Shown here: one piece after another, positions 14,747-22,938 of the stretch
Layout: every line of letters starts with the position of its first letter
How positions within the stretch are numbered: position 1 is the stretch's first letter
Assembly (NCBI GenBank): GCA_964554795.1
Contig: CAZKQB010000045.1
Coordinates: forward strand, 1-27,563
Reading direction: 5' to 3'
Origin: SFHK01 sp964554795
GTDB lineage: Bacteria; Bacillota; Clostridia; Christensenellales; Aristaeellaceae
Length of the DNA: 27,563 bases
Notes under the pieces: model-generated
Database searches by the model: none
What the model was told of the DNA's origin: nothing
Seen by the model: only the letters and a program-made list of their open reading frames with translations
Position numbers and translations under genes: made by a program

Positions 14747-16057
14747 ATGCCGAAAATTACATTCATGGGCGCGGGCTCCACGGTTTTTGCCAAGAACGTA
14801 CTGGGTGACAGCATGGTTACGCCGTCGCTGGCCGAAAGCGAAATCGCACTGTATGACATCGACGCGGAGCGTCTTCGCGAGAGCGAGCTGATGCTCACGT
14901 CCATCAACAACAATCTGGGCAACAAGGCGACGATCAAGGCCTATCTGGGCGTGGAAAACCGCAAGGAAGCGCTGCGCGGCGCGAACTACGTGGTCAACGC
15001 CATTCAGGTGGGCGGCTATGATCCCTGCACGATCACCGACTTTGAAATTCCCAAGAAATTCGGTCTGAAGCAGACCATTGCCGACACGCTGGGCATCGGC
15101 GGCATTTTCCGCGCGCTGCGCACGATTCCGGTAATGCTGGACTTCGCCCGCGACATCGAGGAGGTCTGCCCCGACGCATGGTTCCTCAACTATACCAACC
15201 CCATGGCCATGCTTACCGGCGCAATGCTGCGGCTGACGAGCGTGAAGACCGTAGGCCTCTGCCACAGCGTACAGGTGTGCGCCAGCCACCTGATGAAGAT
15301 GCTGGACATGGAATACGACGATACCGTGCAGTGGAAGATTGCCGGCATCAACCATCAGGCGTGGCTTCTGGAGCTTACCAAGGATGGTAAGGATCTGTAT
15401 CCGGAAATCAAAAAGCGCGCGCTTGAAAAGAATAAGGAAAAGCACGGCGACATGGTGCGCCTGGAGCTGATGCGCCGCTTCGGCTATTATATCACTGAAT
15501 CCTCCGAGCACAACAGCGAATACACGCCGTGGTTCATCAAGGAACGGTATCCGGAGCTGATCGACCGGTTCAACATCCCGCTGGACGAGTATCCCCGCCG
15601 CTGCATCCACCAGATTGAGGACTGGAAGAAGCGTCGCGACGAGCTGATCAACGATCCGCACCTGTCCCACACGCGCTCCAAGGAATACGCCTCCTACATC
15701 ATGGAGGCCATGGAAACCAATCAGCCCTATAAGATCGGCGGCAACGTGCTGAACAACGGCCTGATTACCAACCTGCCGCGCAACGCCGTGGTTGAGGTAC
15801 CCTGCCTCGTGGACAAGAGCGGCGTTATGCCCTGCTTCATCGGCGACCTGCCGGAGCAGTGCGCCGCGCTGAACCGCACGAACATCAACGTGCAGCTTCT
15901 GACGATCGAGGCCGCGCGCACGCTGAAAAAGGACTATATCTATCAGGCGGCGTTGCTCGATCCGCATACTTCCAGCGAGCTGGATATCGACACCACCATC
16001 GCCATGTGCGACGCGCTCATCGAAGCGCACGGCGACTGGCTTCCGAAGTTCAACTAA
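14747..16057 (+). CDS. melA: Alpha-galactosidase, glycoside hydrolase family 4
   Basis: 436 residues, close to E. coli MelA in length. N-terminal Rossmann motif FMGAGSTVF (6-14) for NAD, ASP-like YDIDAERL at the second strand end, NPMAM (151-155), and the Mn2+ ligands C172 (LCHSV) and H203 (INHQAW). GH4 enzymes use NAD+ and Mn2+ for a redox-assisted hydrolysis; the CHSV form is typical of the alpha-galactosidase branch, so melibiose or raffinose-type sugars are likely substrates, though alpha-galacturonidase or alpha-glucosidase activity cannot be excluded. The ATG at 14747 follows GGAGGG; the upstream in-frame ATG codons sit too close to or before that site. It has its own promoter and terminator and no sugar transporter or regulator nearby. 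Confidence 0.93.
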   Translation: MPKITFMGAGSTVFAKNVLGDSMVTPSLAESEIALYDIDAERLRESELMLTSINNNLGNKATIKAYLGVENRKEALRGANYVVNAIQVGGYDPCTITDFEIPKKFGLKQTIADTLGIGGIFRALRTIPVMLDFARDIEEVCPDAWFLNYTNPMAMLTGAMLRLTSVKTVGLCHSVQVCASHLMKMLDMEYDDTVQWKIAGINHQAWLLELTKDGKDLYPEIKKRALEKNKEKHGDMVRLELMRRFGYYITESSEHNSEYTPWFIKERYPELIDRFNIPLDEYPRRCIHQIEDWKKRRDELINDPHLSHTRSKEYASYIMEAMETNQPYKIGGNVLNNGLITNLPRNAVVEVPCLVDKSGVMPCFIGDLPEQCAALNRTNINVQLLTIEAARTLKKDYIYQAALLDPHTSSELDIDTTIAMCDALIEAHGDWLPKFN

Positions 16058-16071
16058 CGCTCCCCGGGAAG

Positions 16072-16098
16072 GCGGAGGGGCGCTTCGCCCCCCTCCGC
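16072..16098. repeat. Extragenic hairpin module (copy of 22-46)
   Basis: GCGGAGGGG (16072-16080) and CCCCTCCGC (16090-16098) flank a nine-base loop. The arms are identical to those of the hairpin at 22-46. Confidence 0.65.
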
Positions 16099-16120
16099 AC
16101 CTCCCCCGAAAACGCGGAAA

Positions 16121-16146
16121 CGTCCGGCTACAGCCGGGCGTTTTTT
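16121..16146 (+). terminator. Rho-independent terminator of the GH4 gene
   Basis: CGTCCGGC (16121-16128) pairs with GCCGGGCG (16133-16140) around TACA, directly followed by TTTTTT. Confidence 0.88.
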
Positions 16147-16151
16147 GATTT

Positions 16152-16173
16152 CGAGAGGGCTTCGGCCCTCTCG
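16152..16173. repeat. Extragenic hairpin module (copy of 60-81)
   Basis: CGAGAGGGC, TTCG loop, GCCCTCTCG: a perfect 9 bp stem with a stable tetraloop. Same arms and same order relative to the GCGGAGGGG hairpin as at 60-81. Confidence 0.65.
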
Positions 16174-16245
16174 AGCTTTCCCGGATCAGCGGCGTTCGCC
16201 TTTGCCTGAGCGGCCTGTGGTTTTTTTCGGCGACGGCGGAAAATG

Positions 16246-16276
16246 TGATTAAAAAAGGGAATCCCTGCGCATAATA
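16246..16276 (+). promoter_or_regulatory. Forespore-type (sigma-G/F-like) promoter of the spore lipoprotein
   Basis: TGATTA (16246-16251), 18 bp, CATAATA (16270-16276). The -10 fits the CATWHTA form of sigma-G and the -35 is one base off TGAATA. There is no sigma-A promoter in the short gap before the gene. Confidence 0.55.
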
Positions 16277-16301
16277 GCCTTCGCAAGGGAGGTTGAATTC
16301 C

Positions 16302-16805
16302 ATGAAGAAAGCCAATCGTAGGGATGTTCTTACCATTCTGTTTCTCTGTCTCGCCGTTGCCTGCCTGATGACCGCCTGCATGAACTCCGCGGGCGACAAT
16401 CCGGGCGCGACTGCGTCCCCCTCCACGACGACGCTCCCCAGCCCGGCAGCCAGCACCGTGCCCGCCGCCTTTGACTGGGCAACAAAATCCGCCGACGTGG
16501 AGGAGCGCATCGCACGTATCTCCGAAATCGGCGAGGCGCGCGTGATCACGTCCGGCAGCACGGCGCTTGTGGCCGTAAAATTCGCGCCGGCCTATCAGGG
16601 GGACATGACGGTCCGCATCCGCGAGATGATCGCCGGTGAAGTCATGCAGGCGGATCCCGAGATCAAGACCGTCGCCGTGACGTCCGAGGATGAGGACGTC
16701 ACCCGCGTGTATCAGCTCAGCGACCGCATCCGCGCCGGTGAAGCCATCGACACGCTGAAAACCGATATCGACGAAATCGTCCGCAATACCACCACGCTCA
16801 CCTGA
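16302..16805 (+). CDS. YhcN/YlaJ-family sporulation lipoprotein
   Basis: 167 residues. Signal peptide with lipobox LMTAC (modified Cys 26), then a Ser/Thr/Pro/Ala-rich linker (about 30-55), then a compact domain (about 60-150) with ARISEIGEARVITSGSTALVAV and VAVTSEDEDVTRVYQLSDRI, matching the YhcN/YlaJ pattern of Bacillus and Clostridia. Members are anchored in spore membranes and affect germination or outgrowth in some species. The ATG at 16302 has GGGAGGT at good distance. The promoter just upstream looks forespore-specific, in line with the family. It shows that the organism is, or descends from, a spore former. Confidence 0.85.
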   Translation: MKKANRRDVLTILFLCLAVACLMTACMNSAGDNPGATASPSTTTLPSPAASTVPAAFDWATKSADVEERIARISEIGEARVITSGSTALVAVKFAPAYQGDMTVRIREMIAGEVMQADPEIKTVAVTSEDEDVTRVYQLSDRIRAGEAIDTLKTDIDEIVRNTTTLT

Positions 16806-16821
16806 AAAGTTCCCCAGGAGC

Positions 16822-16862
16822 CCAAGGCCGCCGTAGCAGACAAGACGCTTCGGCGGCCTTGG
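16822..16862 (+). terminator. Hairpin after the spore lipoprotein gene
   Basis: CCAAGGCCGCCG (16822-16833) pairs perfectly with CGGCGGCCTTGG (16851-16862), loop of 17. No T-run follows, so it is a strong hairpin but an uncertain terminator. Confidence 0.55.
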
Positions 16863-16918
16863 CCATGCTTGGTAAAGGAAGAGCGCGCATTTGACACAGT
16901 TTTACAACAAGCCCCACA

Positions 16919-16947
16919 TTGCGCCATCGGCTTCGTCATGATAAAAT
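16919..16947 (+). promoter_or_regulatory. Possible sigma-A promoter of the pyruvyl transferase gene
   Basis: -35 TTGCGC (16919-16924), 17 bp, -10 TAAAAT (16942-16947). A perfect TTGACA at 16891-16896 has no -10 at the right distance. Confidence 0.5.
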
Positions 16948-16985
16948 GAGAATGGAACGATTGACGAATGCGGGAGGACGCAGCA

Positions 16986-18089
16986 ATGAAAATCGGCATC
17001 ATGCATGTGAACTTAGCCAGCCGAAACTACGGTGCGGTACTGCACGGCTGGGCGTTTCAGCAATACCTGAACCGCATTCCCGGCGCGGAGGACAACGAGC
17101 TGATCTTCTACACGCGTCCGAATCAGGAGAACCACCGCCTGCGCTTCGGCGTGTGGAATTCGCTGAAGCAGGGACACCTGCGCGCCGTGGCCGGAAAGCT
17201 GCTCAAGCATGTGCGCGGCCGCGTGCGGCATGCGCGGTTCGAGCATTTTCTGCACACTCACGAGCGGTTTTCCCGCAACTACACGCGCGCCCAGCTGAAC
17301 GCTGCCCAGCTTCCCTACGATACGCTGATCTGCGAAAGCGACGTGATCTGGTCATCGGAAATTACCGACGGCGTGCTCGATCCGGCATATTTTCTGGCGC
17401 TGGACAGCATGCGCGGCCTGCGCAAAATTGCCTATGCGCCCAGCCTGAACGACGGCCCGGAAACCGACGCGCAGGCAGACGAGATTCGAGAATACGCGAA
17501 GGATTTTCAAGCCCTGTCCTGCCGCGAGGCGGCGGGCGCGGCGTGTCTTTCCGCGCTGACCGGACGCACGGTTTCACAGGTGCTCGACCCCGTTCTGCTA
17601 TTGAGGGCAGAGGACTACGACAGGCTCTGCGCCCGCCGTCCGTGCAGACAGCCGTATCTTTTGATGTACATGCCCGTAGACAACAGCCCGCTTCTGCGCG
17701 CTGAGGCGAAGCAATACGCCAAGGCGCACGGGCTTGAGGTTCTGGAAATTTCCACCCACCTGCGCCGCGGAAGGGGCGTGCTGGGGCAGGCAGGGCCGCG
17801 CGAGTTTCTGGCGGCCGTGCGCTATGCCGACGTGGTTTTCACAAACTCTCTGCATGCGGTACTGTTTTCGATTCTGTTTGAAAGGCAATTCTACGTCTTC
17901 CCGCGCCGCCTTTCGCTCAAGGTAACGGACGCGCTGGCGACCTTCGGCCTGTCCGAGCGCTACATGCCGGACAGCCTTCGCCCGCTTCCGGACATCGACT
18001 ACGCGCCGGTTCGCGCAAGGCTTGAAGCGCTGCGCGCGTCGAGCCGCGAATTCCTTCTGGACGCCCTTGGTCTGCCCGACACAAAGTAG
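16986..18089 (+). CDS. Polysaccharide pyruvyl transferase family protein
   Basis: 367 residues, PF04230 type. The start KIGIMHVNLASRNYGAVLHGWAFQQYL has the typical N(Y)GAxL..AFQ segment; the middle has LICESDVIWSSEI, and the C-terminal half has the GT-B-like YADVVFTNSLHAVLFSILFERQFYVFP, matching the conserved T-x-S-H-x-x-x-F-x-x-L pattern. Such enzymes add pyruvate ketals from phosphoenolpyruvate to surface or exopolysaccharides. The ATG at 16986 has GGGAGG upstream. No glycosyltransferase or capsule genes are near, so its substrate is open. It ends with TAG, a normal stop in this genome. Confidence 0.9.
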   Translation: MKIGIMHVNLASRNYGAVLHGWAFQQYLNRIPGAEDNELIFYTRPNQENHRLRFGVWNSLKQGHLRAVAGKLLKHVRGRVRHARFEHFLHTHERFSRNYTRAQLNAAQLPYDTLICESDVIWSSEITDGVLDPAYFLALDSMRGLRKIAYAPSLNDGPETDAQADEIREYAKDFQALSCREAAGAACLSALTGRTVSQVLDPVLLLRAEDYDRLCARRPCRQPYLLMYMPVDNSPLLRAEAKQYAKAHGLEVLEISTHLRRGRGVLGQAGPREFLAAVRYADVVFTNSLHAVLFSILFERQFYVFPRRLSLKVTDALATFGLSERYMPDSLRPLPDIDYAPVRARLEALRASSREFLLDALGLPDTK

Positions 18090-18184
18090 GCGCCGCCGGG
18101 CCGCATCTTCTGCGGGCTTCCTGCCAGCCGTGAGTCCCGCGCCCGCCGCAGAATCGAAATCACAAAAGCTATGGCAGCAATTCG

Positions 18185-18230
18185 AAAAAAACAAGGTGTC
18201 GCCGAACAAGAAGGTTTGGCGGCACCTTGT
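18185..18230 (-). terminator. Strong minus-strand terminator
   Basis: Read on the minus strand, ACAAGGTGCCGCC (18230-18218) pairs with GGCGACACCTTGT (18203-18191) with one wobble, followed by TTTTTT (18190-18185). On plus no T-run follows, so it points left. It lies about 235 bases after another minus-strand terminator. Confidence 0.8.
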
Positions 18231-18462
18231 ATAGGCAGATCCTGCGCGAAAATCCGCTTCTTAGGCAGCGAAGCAGAGCGCGAAGGAAGGAAAAGAATTC
18301 TCGGTGCGGCCGGCTTTCCTCAGCCCCAAAGGCCTTGCATATCTGCATGAAAATGAACAGCAGCAGGCTGATGTGGAAATACTTGAACGTGGTTGCCGTA
18401 AAATCGCGGTACATGCCATCCCGGGCAAGTGCCAATCGTGCAGGCAAAACGTATCGGCACAC
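18231..18462 (-). other. Unassigned stretch between two minus-strand terminators
   Basis: A gene-sized gap. The minus strand has an open frame (18169-18462) whose middle part, GMYRDFTATTFKYFHISLLL followed by FIFMQICKAF, reads like a membrane helix of a real protein, while its end runs through the terminator at 18185-18230. No ribosome binding site or promoter is clear. It may be a gene remnant or a small RNA or small membrane protein gene with its own terminator. I do not recognise a family. Confidence 0.3.
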
Positions 18463-18493
18463 AAAAAAGCGCCGGGCAAACGGGCGCCGGCGC
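18463..18493 (-). terminator. Terminator of the six-gene export operon
   Basis: On the minus strand GCGCCGG (18493-18487) pairs with CCGGCGC (18475-18469), followed by TTTTTT (18468-18463). It begins 18 bases after the stop of the last ATPase gene. Confidence 0.8.
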
Positions 18494-18510
18494 GGGAGGG
18501 ATTGAGGAGG

Positions 18511-19431
18511 TCAGTGGGTTTCCTCCTCCAAGGGCTTACGGATGATGATTTCGCCGTCCTTCAGCTCCATGCGGACGCGGTTTCCGGCGACGCCGAGCTT
18601 TTTGAGCATATCGGAGGGAAGCTGCAGGCGGCCGGCCTTATCGAGCACGGCGTATTCATCCTGCACCTCCTCGACCTCGGTCAGGGCGGAGATGTCATTC
18701 AGGCGGTCAAGATAGCTTTCCTTCATGATGCGCTCACTGGCGATTTTTCCATCGCGAATGGCAACGACGCGGCTCACCTTTTTGGCCAGCAGCTGGTCGT
18801 GGGTAACGATGACGATGGTCACGCCGGACTCGCGGTTGATGGCGCGCAGCATATCGAGAATGGCGTCGCTGGTTTTATGGTCGACGGCGCCGGTGGGCTC
18901 GTCGGCCAGCAGAAGGCGCGGATGGTTGGCCAGCGCAATGGCAATGGCAATGCGCTGCTGCTCGCCGCCGGACAGCGTGGAAAGGCGGCTGTTTTTACGG
19001 TGGCTCATGTTCACCATTTCCAGAAGCTCCAGCGCGCGCTGCCGCCGCTTGTGCTCGCCGCCGAACAGCATGGGCATCATCACATTCTGCGTCGCCGTGA
19101 GGTAGGGAATGAGGTTTCGGGCGTTGTTCTGCCACACAAAGCCCACCGTGCGCAGCTTGTATTCCACAAGCTCCCGCTCGTTCAGCTTGAAAAGGTCCTT
19201 TCCATCCACCAGCAGTCGCCCGGCCGACGGACGGTCAAGCCCGCCCAGCATGTTCAGAAACGTGCTTTTGCCGGAGCCGGAATTGCCGATAATCGCCATC
19301 ATCTCGCCGTAGTCCACGGTGAGGTCGAGTCCCTGAAGCGCCAGCACCTCGAGGTCTGGCGTTTTGTAGATTTTTACAAGGTTGTCGCACTCGATGATGT
19401 GCGCCGGGCGGGCGTCAGGCGTGGTCTGCAT
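18511..19431 (-). CDS. ABC ATPase with C-terminal SpoVT/AbrB-like domain
   Basis: 306 residues from the ATG at 19431 (a GTG at 19443 is also possible). ATPase domain about 12-235: Walker A GNSGSGKST, Q-loop FVWQN, signature LSGGEQQR, Walker B LLLADEP, switch VTHD, all intact; LolD/MacB-type. After a linker, residues about 257-302 read EYAVLDKAGRLQLPSDMLKK followed by LG and a KDGEIIIRKP strand, the pattern of the swapped-hairpin AbrB domain (D..GR..LP...R..LG). In transcription factors and antitoxins this fold dimerises and binds DNA. Here it may link ATPase dimerisation or feedback control to the transporter; function unproven. The start overlaps the end of the preceding ATPase gene by 17 bases. 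Last gene of the six-gene operon. Confidence 0.88.
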   Translation of the reverse strand: MQTTPDARPAHIIECDNLVKIYKTPDLEVLALQGLDLTVDYGEMMAIIGNSGSGKSTFLNMLGGLDRPSAGRLLVDGKDLFKLNERELVEYKLRTVGFVWQNNARNLIPYLTATQNVMMPMLFGGEHKRRQRALELLEMVNMSHRKNSRLSTLSGGEQQRIAIAIALANHPRLLLADEPTGAVDHKTSDAILDMLRAINRESGVTIVIVTHDQLLAKKVSRVVAIRDGKIASERIMKESYLDRLNDISALTEVEEVQDEYAVLDKAGRLQLPSDMLKKLGVAGNRVRMELKDGEIIIRKPLEEETH

Positions 19432-20107
19432 GGGCAATCTCACCGTCCTCGATTTCGTATACGCAATCGCCGATTTCCATCAGCCCCGTGTCGTGCGTGG
19501 TCATGACGATCGTCACGCCCTCGGCCTCGATCAGATCCTTGAATATCTTCACCACGCGCAGGCTGGTGTTCGTATCCAGCTCGCCCGTAGGCTCATCGGC
19601 AAAAAGCACGCTGGGGCGATGCGCTATGGCGCGGGCAATGGCCACGCGCTGCTGCTCGCCGCCGGACAGCTCCTGCGGCATATGGTTTGCGCGCTTGTCC
19701 AGCCCAACCAGGCGCAGACACTCCATGGCCCGTGCGCTCAGGTTGCCGCGCACGCGCGCGAGCCGAAGCGCGAACTCCACGTTCTCCCGCGCGTTCATCA
19801 TTGGAATCAGCGCCACGGACTGAAACACGAAGCCGATTTTCTTCCGGCGCAGCCGCGTGCGCTCATCCTCGGACAGGCGAACAATGTCCCGCCCGTCGAA
19901 CAGCACCTCGCCGGCGGTCGGTCGGTCGAGCGCGCTTAAAATGTTTAAAAGCGTCGTCTTTCCCGAGCCGCTGCGCCCCTTCAGAATCGTGAGCGCGCCG
20001 GCCGGAATGTCTGCGTCGATCCCCTTGAGCGCCCAAAATTTTCCCCCGCTCACCGGGAAGGCGCGCGTGACGCCCCGCGCGCGAAGCATAAGCCTTGAAT
20101 CCGTCAT
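19415..20107 (-). CDS. ABC ATPase, LolD/MacB type
   Basis: 230 residues, a bare nucleotide-binding domain: Walker A GRSGSGKTT, Q-loop FVFQS, signature LSGGEQQR, Walker B VLFADEP, H-switch TTHD. All motifs are intact, so it should hydrolyse ATP. The ATG at 20107 follows GGGAGGG. It lies 15 bases after the permease gene and overlaps the second ATPase gene. It is clearly different in sequence from that second ATPase and from the fused exporter at 6752-9469. Since the permease has two FtsX-type halves in one chain, the two ATPases probably form a heterodimer beneath it (inference). Confidence 0.92.
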   Translation of the reverse strand: MTDSRLMLRARGVTRAFPVSGGKFWALKGIDADIPAGALTILKGRSGSGKTTLLNILSALDRPTAGEVLFDGRDIVRLSEDERTRLRRKKIGFVFQSVALIPMMNARENVEFALRLARVRGNLSARAMECLRLVGLDKRANHMPQELSGGEQQRVAIARAIAHRPSVLFADEPTGELDTNTSLRVVKIFKDLIEAEGVTIVMTTHDTGLMEIGDCVYEIEDGEIAHADHA

Positions 20108-20122
20108 GTGCGTGCCCTCCCG

Positions 20123-22921
20123 TCAGTCCTCGCCGAGCTTCAGCGCCTGCGCAATCTTCATGCGCCGTATGATCGTGAACAGAATCGCCATGCATAGGAC
20201 GAGCATCACGCCCACGATCATAAGCAGACGCAGGGTGTCGGATGCATTCACGCCCGTACGCAGCGGCAGATAGCTATCGCTGGAGGCATAGGCAATCTGA
20301 ATCAGCGGCATATACAGCTTGGCCGCCAGCTGCCCAACCACCGCGCCCACGACGATGGAAAACACCGAAACGCAGAGCTGCTCGTTCAGAAGCATGGTGA
20401 AGATTTCGCGCATGCGCATACCCATGGCGCGGTAAATGCCGAATTGCAGCGTGCGCTGGCGAATGGACAGGATCCAGTACATCAAAAAGCCGATGAAGCA
20501 CAGCGTCAGCGCCACGATGAAGCCTACGGTCAGAACGCCGTTCAGGCTCTTGAGCATGGGATCGTTCTTCATTTCCACAAGCTTCGCGTCCACATCCTCA
20601 AACACGGCGTAGCGCGTACCGGAGCTCTCCGCGTAATCGTAGAGGAACTGCGCGCCGTCCTCCGCGCGAACCCACACGGAATACGGCCGCACGCCCATCA
20701 CGTCCTGCACCTGCGAAAGGTTGGCCACAATCAGGTGCTTCTCCGTTTCGCGGTACACGCCGTCGGAGCTCTTCTCGTGCGTAAACGGCGCGTAGCCCGG
20801 CCAGTAATCCACAAAGCCGTAGATGATGCCGCGGGTGGAGTCGCCGTCTGCGTTCCAGTAGCTGATCACGTCGCCCAGCTTCAGGCCGTACTCGTCCCGG
20901 AAATTCGTGGATACCAGCACAGCGCGGGCATTCTGCGCCATGGCGTTCAGGTATTCGTTGATGTGATGCGGAAGCAGCACGTCCTCAAACCACACCGTGC
21001 GCCCGAAGGCATCGGTATCAATCGCCATCAGAAGCGTTTTCTTGAGCGTACCGCCGGGCACGGAGCAGGAAATGTTCTCGTCCGTATACACCTTGCACAC
21101 GCTTTCCGCACCCTCCATCGTCTGGTACACGCCGTAGTCCGGCTCGTAATAGACAAGGTCGAGCGAGGGATTCTCGGATACCTGATCGGCGTTGGATTCC
21201 CACCTTTCGCGCAGAACGACGTCCGCGCCGGTGATGTAGCGGGTGTTCTCCTCGGCGCTGTCGTTGATCGTGCGCGCCGTCTGAGCGCTGAACACGCCCA
21301 GCGCGATCGTCATTACCAGAAAGATCATAATGAAGTCCTGATTCGCGCGCTGCCGGAGCACCTTCAAAAACGACGCGTACAGCGCCGGCGACCACAGCCG
21401 CCTGAACACGCGGAACACCGCGGAGATTAAAAGCGGAATCAGCCGGATGGCCACAAGCCCCGCGCCGATGATGAACAGCGACGAGCACAGGAACAGAAGG
21501 GGATCGGGCACCTCGCCCGCCAGAATGCGCTCTGCCAGCTGCGCCTTCTGCCCGTTAAACGAATACAGCCCGTACAGCGCCGTGCCCAGCGCGATTACAT
21601 CCAGAAACGCCTTCTGCCAGAACGGACGCACGCGGCGCGCCTTCTTCTGCTTCTGCGCCACGATGGAAACCTTCGCATAGCGCCGGGCCGGCAGCACCAT
21701 TGCAAGAACGGACAATAGCGCCGCCGCCAGCGCGTACAGCACAGCCTCGCTGCCGACATTCACCGGCAGCGCGCGGCGCGACACAAACTCAAGGAACGCG
21801 TTCGCCGAGCCGAGCACCTGCGTAATCAGCGCGCCCAGCGGCACGCCCGCCGCCGTGCCCACCAGCGCCAGCAGACAGCTTTGCAGCAGATACATGGAAA
21901 GGATCTGCCCGCCGCTCACGCCGCGGCTTCGAAGCACCGAAATTTCGGCCTCCTCGGTTTCCAGGATCTGCCGGGACACCATAAACACGAACGCCGCCAG
22001 CAGAATGTAGATCGGCGCCTGAAGCACCCACAGCGTCACGCGCACCCGGCGCGCCTGCGCAATGTGATCCTTGAGGATATCCGCAAACGAGACCGTGATC
22101 GTCAGGTGCTGCTGACTCTTGCCCATGTCCTGATACCGAAGCGCGGCATCGTACAGCGCCTGTGCGTTGCGCGCGCTCATCTTTTCGGTGTCCAGAAGCT
22201 CATACCAGCAGGCGCTCAGCGCCACCGGCAGATCCTCGCGCACAAAGAGGCTCTCAAACAGGCCGAAATCCAGCAGGCATTCGTTTTTATAGGAGGAGGG
22301 AGAGCGCACCCAGTAGGGATCCTCCACGTCCGCCACGTCGTACACGCCGACGACCTCGATCACGATCGGCTGCCCGTCCGGATCCGTAAGCTTTGGAAAT
22401 TCGCGCCTCTCGCCCATTAGAAGGTTCAGCTCCACCAGCGCGCGCTGACTCACAATGACCTCCACCGTGCCGTCCTCGCGGCGCTGGCTGTCATACATGC
22501 GCCCCGCGACGATGCGCGCGTGAGAGGCCACGTCCTCCAGCGCGCCTAAGCCAATGGATGAGATTTTTGCATCCTCGCGCTCGATGAGCGGCTCGTTTTG
22601 CATGGCGGTCATGAAATACCTGCGCACCTCCATGCGCGCATCCACGCCGAACTCCGCCGGAATGCCCCATGCAAGCGCCTCGTTTTCCTTCAGAAGCCCG
22701 TTTTTCTTGATCGATCCGCTGAAGATCACCGAAACCAGCCCGGGATAGGCGTTTTTCTTTGTGAGGTAGGCGTCCATATCGTCGGTAAGCATGCGCTGCA
22801 TCACCGCATCCGCGTACAGCGGGTTGGAGGCGGCGATGCCGGTCAGCAGGATGTTTCCGATCAGCAGCGCGATGAACAGCCACCTTTTGCTGATCATTTT
22901 GCGAAGAATATATCGCAGCAA
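20123..22921 (-). CDS. FtsX-family ABC permease, large two-domain type
   Basis: 932 residues starting with TTG (22921), chosen because GGGAGGG stands nine bases before it and it lies just after the adaptor stop; the next in-frame ATG is nine codons in. One helix at about 13-33, then an outside domain (about 35-290), a first FtsX core with VFMVSRQILETEEAEISVLRSRG and further helices (about 290-440), more helices to about 560, a second outside domain (about 570-785), and a C-terminal FtsX core with RTLQFGIYRAMGMRMREIF. The two FtsX parts in one chain resemble a fused permease dimer. MacB/LolCE-type permeases move peptides, lipids or lipoproteins or do mechanical work. Substrate unknown. Sits between three adaptors and two ATPases. 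Confidence 0.88.
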   Translation of the reverse strand: MLRYILRKMISKRWLFIALLIGNILLTGIAASNPLYADAVMQRMLTDDMDAYLTKKNAYPGLVSVIFSGSIKKNGLLKENEALAWGIPAEFGVDARMEVRRYFMTAMQNEPLIEREDAKISSIGLGALEDVASHARIVAGRMYDSQRREDGTVEVIVSQRALVELNLLMGERREFPKLTDPDGQPIVIEVVGVYDVADVEDPYWVRSPSSYKNECLLDFGLFESLFVREDLPVALSACWYELLDTEKMSARNAQALYDAALRYQDMGKSQQHLTITVSFADILKDHIAQARRVRVTLWVLQAPIYILLAAFVFMVSRQILETEEAEISVLRSRGVSGGQILSMYLLQSCLLALVGTAAGVPLGALITQVLGSANAFLEFVSRRALPVNVGSEAVLYALAAALLSVLAMVLPARRYAKVSIVAQKQKKARRVRPFWQKAFLDVIALGTALYGLYSFNGQKAQLAERILAGEVPDPLLFLCSSLFIIGAGLVAIRLIPLLISAVFRVFRRLWSPALYASFLKVLRQRANQDFIMIFLVMTIALGVFSAQTARTINDSAEENTRYITGADVVLRERWESNADQVSENPSLDLVYYEPDYGVYQTMEGAESVCKVYTDENISCSVPGGTLKKTLLMAIDTDAFGRTVWFEDVLLPHHINEYLNAMAQNARAVLVSTNFRDEYGLKLGDVISYWNADGDSTRGIIYGFVDYWPGYAPFTHEKSSDGVYRETEKHLIVANLSQVQDVMGVRPYSVWVRAEDGAQFLYDYAESSGTRYAVFEDVDAKLVEMKNDPMLKSLNGVLTVGFIVALTLCFIGFLMYWILSIRQRTLQFGIYRAMGMRMREIFTMLLNEQLCVSVFSIVVGAVVGQLAAKLYMPLIQIAYASSDSYLPLRTGVNASDTLRLLMIVGVMLVLCMAILFTIIRRMKIAQALKLGED

Positions 22922-22938
22922 TGCCTGTTCCCTCCCCG

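Noticed and set aside
13805..16561. A 918-codon open frame on the minus strand, antisense to the hydrolase and alpha-galactosidase genes
   Set aside because: The plus strand encodes clear protein families with binding sites and promoters. Long antisense frames are common in GC-rich coding DNA, and this one has no family resemblance.
16891..16896. Perfect TTGACA as -35 of the pyruvyl transferase gene
   Set aside because: No -10-like hexamer lies 16-18 bases downstream; the weaker pair at 16919-16947 fits spacing better.
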